Notes under the pieces: model-generated | What the model saw: only the letters and a program-made list of their open reading frames with translations | Databases searched by the model: none | Told to the model about the DNA's origin: nothing | Shown: positions 47,534-58,750 of the stretch, piece by piece | Numbering within the stretch: position 1 is the stretch's first letter | How the letters are laid out: each line of letters begins with the position of its first letter | Assembly (NCBI GenBank): GCA_021464245.1 | Contig: JADCRB010000105.1 | Span: forward strand, 986,215 to 1,050,214 | Source: Carallia brachiata | Lineage: Eukaryota; Streptophyta; Magnoliopsida; Malpighiales; Rhizophoraceae | Direction of reading: 5' to 3' | DNA length: 64,000 nt | Made by a program: the position numbers and the translations under genes

Positions 47534-50500
47534 ATGGCCACTTCCAGTTTGTTGCCGGACATGCAAACTTCACTTCTAAACGACGACACCGTTCAGGACT
47601 CTGTTGACCACAAAGGCCGCCCGGTCTTCCGATCCACCTCTGGTGGCTGGAGATCCGCGTTCTTCATAATTGGTGACAAAATTAACCCTCTCTCTCTGGT
47701 CTTTTTTTCTTTTTTCGAATGTTTGATGAAGCTTTTGGACTTTTGCATCGAATTTTGACCTTTTTTTTTTCTGGTGTCGAAGGTGTGGAAGTGGCAGAGA
47801 GGTTTGCGTATTATGGCATAGGTTCGAACTTAATAATGTACTTAACGGGCCCGCTAGGCCAATCGACGGCTGTGGCGGCGCAGAACGTGAACGCGTGGTC
47901 GGGAGCGGCGACGTTGCTGCCTTTGTTGGGTGCGTTTGTTGCTGATTCTTTCCTTGGCAGATACCGCACCATTGTCCTGCTTCTTTCATCTACATCATTG
48001 TACTCTCTCCTTCTCTCTCACACACACCAACACACGACCACAGAGAGTGTTTGGTTTGTAGACAAGAATTTTTAGGAGTCATTGGAAGTAAAACTGGAAA
48101 ATACTACAAACAGAGACAGCAAATCTTGGGATAAGTTTTTTTTTTTTTTTTTTTTTAAGAAAAAATTTATACATTCATTTTCCAATTGGCAAAATGAGCA
48201 CCCGAGATGTTGGGAGTGGGGGATAGGGCAAGACTGAACCCAAAAAAAAAACATATGCTTTGTTGATATCAATCAAACAACATTCTGGGACTGTTTGCAA
48301 TTGAAGGGCTGCCTCCACAATCAGTCATTGTCCTTTATGAACCATAGAATCTATTTTTAGAAGTACTACTCGTTCTCCTCATATCACTTTTCTTTTGGGT
48401 TCAATAAATGACGCATTTTCTTTTATTCGGAAATACTGCGTTATTAGAATTAACAAATTGGATGCCGGGTTATTTGCTTGGAGAATGTGGCATGCCGCAC
48501 AATCAACTTATTTATAGCCTCGATGGATTGTTAATGGTGTGCTATATTGAAAGAATAAAAAAGCTTATACACTTATTTGCAATGAATTACAAATTGTGCT
48601 GAAATTTAGGAAGTAGTTTTTTTTTTTTTTTGGAATGTTATTTACCCATTAAAAGGAAATTTTTAACTTTTGAACTTTTGTTCTTCCTTCTACTTGAAAA
48701 GGGGAGAACAAAATACATTAAACAATACAGGCATATTGCAGCAAAATTCAACTGTTTCCTGCTTTACTTAAAAGTGGTTGTGGCAGAGCCTCGCACCATT
48801 TTGTTCCAATACCAACATCGTGAATCTCTTTGGAACATCTTTTTCTTGCACCTCCATTTGAAAAAAAATAGTGAAATAGGAACCTTTTTGCCTTCTTCTT
48901 TCTTGGGCAACTTGACAAAATACTGTCCTTGTTTGCTGTAAATATTGTAATTTTCGGCTTTGGTTAAAAGTTCTGCCATCTTGGAATCAATAACAGGGAC
49001 TTGGCCTGCTAACTCTGTCAGCTATGCTTCCTTCTCTCAGCAGTTCTGACTGCCAAGACACCAATTGTATCACCTCGTGTTCTCCTATTTCACTTCAGGC
49101 AGTTTTATTTCTTTCTCTCTGTATCTAGTAGCATTGCACAAGGTGCGCACAAACCTTGTGCCCAGGCTTTTGGAGCTGATCAGTTTGACGGACAAGATCC
49201 CGAGGAGTGCAAAGCAAAAGCTTCATTCTTCAATTGGTGGTTCTTTTGCTTATGTGTAGGAGCCTTGGTGGCGATACTGGTCGTAAGTACATACAGGACA
49301 ACCTTAATTGGGGTCTTGGGTTTGGAATTCCTTGTTATGATGGTTGTCGCCCTTGTCATTTTCTTACTTGGAACTAAGACATATCGTTTGAGTACCAAAG
49401 GCGAAGAGAAAAGTGCCTTCCTGAGAATAGGTTGTGTATTCATTGCAACAATTAGAATTGGCGAACTTTGCCTCTTGCAATAGCTGCTAAGGAAGAAGCT
49501 CATGGAATCCTGCCTCACCAGAGTTCTGAGCAATTAAAGTAAGAGATATTTTTGCGTAGTTTGGCAGTTAAAAAGATGCACCAAGATGTCTGAAAGTTTT
49601 TCAATATTAAAAACTTGATGTCGTAACTTTGAAGATTTTGGATTCAGAATAAGAGATATTTTTCACAAATGGCAATACTTTCCGTGTGCAATATGGATTC
49701 ATTATGCTTTGCTGTCTTCAATTCTTGTTGATTAATATCTCTACATGTTTTCATAGCAGCAACTTAGCTGTGGAATTGGAATAACTTTATTCATATCATA
49801 TCCCTTTACCTATGGTGCCCCTTACTGTCGGTGGCATTGAGAAAATTTTCATACGCTTCAAAGTGCTATTTAATTACCTTTTCTTTATCCTAGATTCTCT
49901 GAGATAGAACGTTTGGAAATTAATGTGCCAGGTTCCTGAACAAAGCCCTGATCGCACCAAATGGCTTAGTGGAAGATGACAAGTTGTGTAGTCTGAATGA
50001 TGTTGAAGAAGCCAAGGCAGTACTCAGACTTGTTCCTATATGGATTACATGCTTGGTTTTCGCTATTGTCTATGCTCAATCCCCTACTTTCTACACTAAG
50101 CAAGGAGTGACTTTGGATAGATCAATCTTTCCAGGTTTTGACATTCCAGCAGCTTCCCTCCAGTCTTTTATAAGTCTTTTTATTGTTCTCTTCGTACCAA
50201 TCTATGACCGCGTCTTTGTTCCCTTGGCAAGAATTTTCACTAGGAAAACTTCTGGAATTACAATGCTTCAGAGAATTGGAACTGGGATTTTCTTATCTGT
50301 TCTGTGTATGGTAATTGCTGCACTAGTCGAGATGAAGAGATTAAAAACAGCTCAAGAGTTTGGATAGTTGATATGCCAAATGTTACAGTTCCAATGAGCA
50401 TTTGGTGGCTAATGCCACAGTATGCCTTGTTTGGAGTTGCTGAGGTGTTTGCCAATGTTGGTCTGCAAGAGTTCTTCTACGATCAGGTCCCTAGTGATTT

Positions 50501-50747
50501 GAGGAGTGTTGGTCTTTCTCTCTACCTTAGCATCTTTGGTGTGGGGAGCTTTTTCAGTAGCTTTCTCGTCTCAATTATCCAGAAGGCAACTGGTGGGAAT
50601 GGCCGCGATAGCTGGTTTGCTAATAATCTTAATAGGGCTCATCTTGATTACTTCTACTGGCTGCTTGCTGGTCTAAGTGCAGTACAATTGGTTGCTTTCT
50701 TGTATTTTGCAAAATATTATGTTTATACTAGGGGAGGCAGGACGTAG
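47534..50747 (+). pseudogene. NPF5-type transporter, tandem copy 2 (small deletions only)
   Basis: Same four-exon layout as copy 1: 47534-47672, 47783-47999, 48997-49538 and 49932-50747. Compared with copy 1, exon 2 is 1 base short (near 47979). Exon 3 is 6 bases short through five separate losses (near 49110, 49132, 49289, 49335 and 49453). Exon 4 is 1 base short (near 50366, converting FGLVDMP to a stop). There is no nonsense substitution, and exon 4 is otherwise almost identical to copy 1. The TM1 motif is the normal E-V-A-E-R. A protein cannot be made from the sequence as given. However, the lack of any other damage leaves open that these are consensus errors and the gene is alive. Its proximal promoter is interrupted by a 1.1 kb hAT-like element ending 75 bases before the ATG. 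Confidence 0.75.
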
Positions 50748-53700
50748 ATGAGGTGCCTTGAGTCGTTGCAATTGGTAGTGCAATTGTGCTGTAAATCAAG
50801 CTTGTACATATTATATTATGGGCCTGTTCGATTATGTTATCTTTTTTGGATTTCCTTTTTGCTCACAGTGAAACAACAGAAATCTTGTTTTTCTGGGTTT
50901 ATTGGCAATGCAATTGTCTTGTGTCTCAATCTTTCTGCATGTCTCTCTCATCCTCTGATGCATGAGGCAGTGCTTTGGGCCAATTACGGATGAAGATTCT
51001 CTGCCATGTGTCAAGAAAACAGAGATTCACAAGAGAGGCAGAAAAATTAGTTGGAGAATTGGTTAGTGGTGGTGGAAGTGATTGTGTACTTGAGATCCAT
51101 TGTTTTAATGTATTAGTTGATTGATCAGTGTAATTGGTTGACGATCAACACATTCTCTGGTATAAATGATTGTAATGAAATGTACAGAGATCAGGATTGA
51201 ACAGTAACACAATAATACAATCTCTCTCTTCTTCTTCGTCTTCTTATTCTTCTCCTTCTTCTTCTTGCTGCAGATGCCTTTTGTTGTGGCCTGTTTAAAA
51301 CAAGTTTCTGGTTTGAAATGGTATGCACATCAACTTGTTTGATTGTTTGCTTCATTGTATTTGTGACTGCTAATCTTCTTTTCATATGCAAACAAAATTT
51401 CATTAAATATGCAGCCTTCTGCATTTCTGTTCCACACCCTTTGCTTATGATTTACGGTTTGAAATGGGTTGAGAGCTTAATAACACCTTTTCGAGCCTGC
51501 CTAGTCACTTCTGCAGATTTCGTTGTTCTGTGAAGTTTATATCAAAAGAATGTGATTTTTATATGTAAGCTCCAGATATAATTGAGAACTTCACAAGATG
51601 GTGATGGCTATCATTCAGACATCTGTTGACATCGTCCTTGTGGAGAGAAGCCATGCTTAAAATGGCATTCGAGCATTTGTAGGAGTTGGCATTTGAGCAT
51701 TTGTAGGAGTCGGCAATCAGTGACTAGCAGATGTGCTAAAGGTAGGCCACACTAATCTTCACCTTGTTTGCTTCAATCTTGCTTGCCAGTTTGCAGTTCC
51801 TGTGTTCATTTTGCCGTGTTCCCTTTTATCTTTCTCGGTGAATCAGTCTAATTGATCAGTCATTAAGACATTAATCTCTTCTACTACACTTCAACATCTT
51901 TTATAGGTTTTCTGAAAACGTTGTTATAGATGAGAAACACTACTCACGTAATCGATCATTTCCGGGCGCCGAGTAAATAATTAATTCAATGGAAGCATGT
52001 AATTTTGTTGGAATTTTTGCTCATTTTGATGGAACCTGAGAAAAACTATTGTTGTTTACTTTTTCATCTTTTTGTTGCTTGATTTTTCTTCCCGTCTTGT
52101 GTCTCATTTCTGTTACCTTCTAGATTTCTAGTTGGTGGTTGTGGTCCGTCATCGACATCCCTTCATCAGTTGCAGCCAGCAAGTTCTTCTCCTCGATTGT
52201 TAACCCAAATGCAGCTTGAATTAATTTAGCCGCTGTATTGAAAGCATGGGAAAAACTAATATTAAGTTTCCACGTTGTATATTAAGTTTAGATCCATCTT
52301 TCATTTGATTTTACAGTCTTCTAGCCATCAGGAAGGCCCTTTGACTGAGTTTTTGGTGATCCTTTTCAACACTGGAGATCCTTGTGCGTCCTGACATAGT
52401 GATTAGTTTGGTATGTTGAATCGGACAGGACCGAAGGTTTTGAATCGAGCCGGAACCTAAACTGAAACTTAAATTGGAATCGAAACCGTTGGTTTGAACT
52501 GAACTGGAATTGAATTATAATACGGTCTGAATCTGATCATCTTAACCTTGAAATAGTAACCATTGCTTTTAAACTGGAACTAAAATCGAACTCGACCGTC
52601 GTCACGTCTTGCTAAAATCAAATAAGTTGCTTTTTTTTTTTTTTTTTTTTGACCAATGGGCACATCTGAAGAAAGTACTGGTCTCTCTCGCCAAAATTAA
52701 TGCTTTAGGGAGGATTGCGTCGCTTTTCACTTTGTTTTCACCCACTTTCTAATTACATTATTTTTGTGGTTCAAAGTTCAATTAATTTTGTAGTAGATTG
52801 TGTTGCACGTCATTTTGTCAGGGATGCATGTTTTATGGACTAAACATGCAATCCACTGCAGGACCTTCACCTTCTGTTATTTCAAAATTATTATTAATAA
52901 ATGACTACTTTCTTATATCAAAAAAAGAATTAGGATCCGATTGATTCATTGTTGCTACCAGTCCTCAAACCTCCAACCCAGACAAACATGTACCAGATGA
53001 ATTACGGTCTGATTAGCAGATGTTTTTAGTGTTTTTGGACAGTACCCATAATTGCTTTTTTTTTTTTTTTAATTGGAATTACTTATGATTGCTGATGCAC
53101 CATATAAATGCGGCCGCATAAGTTCATTGGACTGTTTACTTGGGATTTGATATACATATCCAAGTTGAAATTATTATTGTTTAATAATTATTATCTATTA
53201 TTTGCAAAAATAAATACACAAATAGGTTTTCATTATAAGTTTAATGTTATATATAAATAAATGAGAGTATAGAACTTGAATGCAAAAAAAATAATTTCCT
53301 CTTCTCTCTTTTTTTTTTTATTCTTTTACTTTTCTTTTAAATGTTCTCGTAACATAAACGTGTATTTAGCATATCATATACATGTTCGTAATGTGTCTGA
53401 GTCGTGTCCATTTTTTTTCAAATTTTTTTTTGGTGGACAGTGTTTGAGGCGTGTTCATGTCTGATACGGGGACGATGCCAAATTTGTTGTGCCAGTGCTT
53501 CCTAGAGCGATTTATATTGACAGAATGAACCTAGTGGATCAATTTGAAAAATCATATATGGATTAACAAAATTGAAAATATTTCAGATAGATTATAGTTC
53601 CTTAACGTTACTTTTAGTAAATCACAGTTAACTAAATCGGACTAAAATATTATTTTATATGTATATTCTATTTTTGTTTTAATAATATTAAAGATAATAC

Positions 53701-55081
53701 TAATAAAATTATTAATGAAAAATAAATTATAGTAAGTATTATTATATCTTAAATAATCAATTATATCTCTTTTTATATAATAATAATTATAAATTTCTTT
53801 TAGAAATGAAATAAAAAATTTTCACTGAAATTAGAAATTTTAAAAAAATTTTACTGCACTAAACTTTCAGATATCAGAAATTCAGTTTTGATTTCAATGA
53901 TTTGATTCGGTTAACCATGAAAAATCCTAACAGGAGATCACTTATCGAAACATAAATAATTTCTTTTTTTTTTTTTTTTGGTGTTGTAAATAATTTCTCT
54001 CACTACTGCAATCCCTGACTCTGTCTCTTATTTTTCTTTTTTTTTCAATTAAATTTAAGGGTAAAATTAAAAAAATTGTTTTTTAAGGAGTTGGTATGGG
54101 ACTCGAGCTACAAATTTGGTAATGACACTACTATATATGTACGTAATTTGCACCATATAAAAAATATACAGTTAATTTAACAGTTTATTTATTTTTTTAT
54201 TTTTTAAATTTAATATACTTTTTATAATCTAATAATTTAAATTTTTATGTGTTAATTTTGTATTTACTATTGTATGTCCACTTACTTTTTTCACTTGGTA
54301 AATTGTATTTTTTTTAAAGATAAAAAAAATATTTATTGTAAATATATTAATTATTGAATATATAAATTAAAATTAAAGTAATTAATTTAGATATTTTATT
54401 TAACTCAATTTATAAAAAATAATTTATTATTTAAATACTATTAAATTTAAACAGATATCTCTTAAATCAACTACAACGACTAGTAAATCTGAAATCAGCG
54501 ACCGGCCCTTTTTGTGAAATGAATGTAATGTGTGTCCTCTAAAAGGAAAGAAAGACCAGTGGGCCAGTTGGCCGAGGTTGGAGTTAGGTGTAATTCGAGT
54601 TTTGTCAGATAATTAATGGGGCTAAGCTTAATTTAAGTTTTTAAGATTGTAAATAATAATAAATCGGTCAAATAGAAATTATAAATAATTTAATAATACT
54701 TATTAAATATTATAAGAATTCACTCTTTCAACAATTTACCGTAAATTACCTGACTTACCTCTAATAAAACATCCGCCTGGCGAATTGGTAAAAGATCAAC
54801 AACTACTTACCATTTAAAAAAAAAAAAAAATTGTCCCGAAATATTTTTTAAACAAAGTCTAAAGTCCTAAATTGATGTTGACTTTTTGCTTTTATTTAAT
54901 TATAGATACTATATCTTTTTCTTTTTTTTTTTGTCGGAATCAGTTCACTGCTTCTTTTTTTTTTCTTTTAAGAAATTTTTTTTATCTTTTACTATAAAAT
55001 AATTTAGTAATTTGAACGGTGGGATAAATATAGCTTTCCTTCGTTTTAATTTGATAGAACTTTGAATGATGAGATATATTA
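50748..55081. other. downstream part of tandem unit 2
   Basis: Co-linear with unit 1 downstream sequence to about 54040 and with unit 3 to about 53000, including the shortened CTT tract and the paired 24-mer (51665-51712). A copy of the R2 repeat lies at 54135-54276. No gene was supported. Confidence 0.6.
54135..54276. repeat. AT-rich dispersed repeat R2, copy c
   Basis: It shares 'cagttaatttaa', 'cagtttattta', 'aaatttaatatacttttta' and a trailing 'tgtatttactattgtatg'-like block with the copies at 1075 and 10681. Confidence 0.45.
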
Positions 55082-55310
55082 GGCGAGGAACGTTCGCTGG
55101 TTCCGTTCCTTCAATGGCGGTGTTGAGGACAGCGGAGATCACGGCGTCGTCATTTCCTAGCCGCTCGCTTCCACGGAGGCCCGGCGCCGGCAGCTAGGCA
55201 AGAGACGCGGCGGATTCTGGTTTGATAGGTCCTGGAGGACGAGGAGAAAATAGTCGAGCGGAGAGATCGCATGGCCAAAGTGGAATCACAGAGGTTTATC
55301 TTTTTTTTAG
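55082..55310 (+). pseudogene. exon-like remnant of an unidentified gene (unit 3)
   Basis: Homologous to 44221-44452, with 'ccttcaatggcggtgttgag' and 'cgcttccacggaggcc' near the start. The frame that is open in unit 2 is interrupted here by stops, so this copy is decayed. Confidence 0.35.
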
Positions 55311-55511
55311 TAAGTTTTTTAATACTTTTTTAAATAACAAAAAAACTTTATTATTAATATTTTCTATAATAATGGGAGAACGGCACTTGTCTTTTAGTTA
55401 ATAAGTTCAAAGGTGATAATGCGGGCCCCTTTGTTGCCTTTTGTTTCGGATACTAACCACCGCTGACTGGCCGCAGTGGCTGTGCTGGCGGCTGACTTGT
55501 CATTCACCGGC

Positions 55512-58500
55512 ATGGCCACTTCCAGCGTCTCGCCGGACATGCAAACTCCTCTTCTATACGAGGACACTGTTCAGGACTCCGTTGACTACAAGGCCGCCGG
55601 GTCTTCCGATCCACCTCCGGTGGCCGGAGGTCCGCGTTTTACATAGTTGGCGACAAAATTAACTCACTCTCTCTCTCTCTCTTTTTGGTTTTTTCAAAAT
55701 TCGATGAAGTTCTTTGAACTTTTGCATCGAATTTTGACTTTTTTTTTTTTTGTTTGGGTTGAAGGTGTGGAAGTGGCGGAGAGGTGTGCATATTATGGGA
55801 TAGCTTCGAACTTGATCACGTATTTAACGGGCCCGCTGGGCCAGTCGACGGCTGTGGCGGCGCAGAACGTGAACGTGTGGTCGGGATTGGCGTGGTTGCT
55901 GCCTTTGTTGGGTGCATTGGTTGCTGATTCTTTCCTTGGCAGATACCGCACCATTGTCCTGGCTTCTTTCATCTACATCCTTGTACTCTCTCCTTCTCTC
56001 TCACACATTCACACACACACGACCACAGAGAGTGTTGTTTTGTAGACAAGAAATTTTTAGGAGTCATTGGAAGTAAAACTGGTAAAATGGTACAAATAGA
56101 GATAGCAAATCTTGGGCTTTTTTTTTTTTTTTTGGTTTATACATCATTTTCCAATTGGCAAAATTTAGCACGCGAGATGTTGGGAGTGGGGAATAGGGCA
56201 AGAATAACTAAAAAAAACATATGCTTTTGTTGTTTCAATCATGTAAACAACATTCTGGAAATGTTTGAATTGAAGGGCTGCCTCCACAATCAGGCATTAT
56301 CCTGTATGAACCATAAAATCTATTGGTGGAAATTGAATTTGTTGTCTTCATATCATTATATTTTTGGGTTCAATAAGCAATTCAATTTTTTTTTTTTTTG
56401 GGGGAATTACCACGTTTTGGATTCAATAAGCAATTCATTTTCATATCACGTATCATTTGGAAATACCACCAAAGTTTTTCTTTTTTAGAATTAACAAATT
56501 GGATGCCGGATTATTTGCTTGGAGAATGTGGCATGCCAGGCAAGCAACTTATCTACAGCCTCAGTGGATTGTTCATGGTGTGCTATTATTGAAAGATTAC
56601 AAAAGCTCTTACACCTATTTGAAATGAATTACAATTTATGCTCAAGAGACTATGTATTTTTTTTTATTTATTAATCCATTAAAAGGAAAGCTTTAACTTT
56701 TGCTGTTCCTTGTACTTGAAACAGAGAGGGAAAAAAAATAAAAACAACGTGGGCTTATTGCTGTAAAGTTCAACTCTTTCCTGCTTTACTTAAAAGTGGC
56801 TGCGGCAGTAGCTCGCACCATTTTGTTCCAACACCAACAGCATGACACTCTTTGGAACATCTTTTTCGTGCACCTCCATTTGCCTTTTTGTTTCTTGGGA
56901 AACTTGACAGAAATTTTGTCCTCATTTGCTGTAAGAGTAGTGTAATTTTCAGCTCTGTTTAAAAGTTCTGCCACCTTGGAATCAATAACAGGGACTTGGC
57001 CTGCTAACTCTGTCAGCTATGCTTCCTTCTCTCAGCAGTCCTGACTGCCAAGACACCAATCTCATCATGTCATGTTCTCCTATTTCACTTCAAGCAGTTT
57101 TGTTCTTCTTCTCTCTATATCTAGTAGCAATTGCGCAAGGTGCGCACAAACCTTGTGCCCAGGCTTTTGGAGCTGATCAGTTTGATGGAAAAGATCTCGA
57201 GGAGTCCAAAGCAAAAGCTTCATTCTTCAATTGGTGGTACTTTTCCACGTCTGGCGGAGCCTCGGTGGCACTACTGGTCTTAAGCTACATCCAAGACAAC
57301 CTTAACTGGGTTCTTGGGTTTGGAATTCCTTGTATTATGATGGTTGTCGCCCTTGTCATTTTCTTACTCGGAACTAAGACATAACGTTTTAGTACGAAAG
57401 GCAAAGAGAAAAGTGCCTTCTTGAGAATTGGTTGTGTGTTTGTTGCAACAATTAGGAATTGGAAAACTACGCCTCCTGCAATAGCTCCCAAGGAAGAAGC
57501 TCATGGAATCCTACCACACCAGAGTTCTGAGCAATTAAAGTAAGAGATATTTTTTGCATAGTTTGGCAGTTAAAAAAATGCACCAAGATGTGTGATTGTT
57601 TTTCAATATGAAAAACTTGGTGCAACTTTGAAGGTTTTTTATTCAGAATAAGAGATATTTTTTCGCAAATGGTAGCGCTTGTCGTGTGCAATATGGCTTC
57701 AGGATGCTTTACTGTCTTCAATTCTTATTGATTAATAGCTATTTTCATGTTTTCATAGCAGCAACTTAGCTGTGGAATTGAAATGACTTTAATCATGTCA
57801 TATCCCTCTACCTATGAAGACCCTTATTTTGTTGGTGGCATTGAGGAAATTTTCATACGCTTAAAAGTGCTCTTTAATTACCTTTTCTTTATCTTAGATC
57901 CTCTATGATAGAACATTTCGGAATTAATGTGCCAGGTTCCTGAACAAAGCCCTGATTACACAGGGGGTTAGTGGAAGATGACCAGTCGTGTAGCCTGAAT
58001 GATGTTGAAGAAGCCAAGGCAGTACTGAGGCTTGTTCCTATATAGGCTACGTGCTTGGTTTTCGCTATTGTCTATGCTCAGTCCTCTACTTTCTACACTA
58101 AGCAAGGAGTGACTTTAGATAGATCAATCTTTCCAGGTTTCAACATTCCAGCAGCTTCCCTCCAATGTTTTATAATTCTTCCCATTGTTCTCTTCGTGCC
58201 AGTCTATGACCGCATCTTTGTTCCCTTGGCAAGAATTTTTACTAGGAAACCTTCTGGCATTACAATGCTTTAGAGAATTGGAACTGGGATTTTCTTATCT
58301 GTTCTGTGTATGGTAATTGCTGCACTAGTCGAGATGAAGAGACTAAAAACTGCTCAAGAGTATGGACTAGTTGATATGCCAAATGTTACTATTCCGTTGA
58401 GTATTTGGTGGTTAATTCCACAGTATGGCTTGTTTGGAATTGCTGAGGTATATACCTTGGTTGGTTTGCAAAAGTTCTTCTATGATCAGGTCTCCAGTGA

Positions 58501-58750
58501 TTTGAGGAGTGTTGGTCTTTCTCTTTACCTCAGCATTGTTGGTGTTGGGAGCTTTTTAAGCAGCTTTCTCATCTCTATTATTGAGAAGGCAACTGGAGGA
58601 AATGGCCGGGATAGCTGGTTTGCTAATAATCTTAATAGGGCTCATCTTGATTACTTCTACTGGCTGCTTGCGGGTCTAAGTGCGGTACAGTTTGTTGCTT
58701 TCTTGTATTTTGCAAAATACTATGTTTATGCTAGGCAAAGCACGACATAG
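55512..58750 (+). pseudogene. NPF5-type transporter, tandem copy 3 (dead)
   Basis: Exons corresponding to copy 1 lie at 55512-55649, 55765-55982, 56992-57539 and 57936-58750. Lesions: one base lost in exon 1 (in the DYKGRP region); intron 1 donor GC instead of GT (55650-55651); TAA at 57382-57384 replacing a Tyr codon; a 2-base loss near 57961-57968; TAG at 58043-58045 replacing Trp; TAG at 58271-58273 replacing Gln. The mixture of nonsense substitutions and frameshifts cannot be explained by sequencing error alone. The TM1 motif E-V-A-E-R is retained. The sequence remains easily alignable, so loss of function is fairly recent. Confidence 0.92.
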
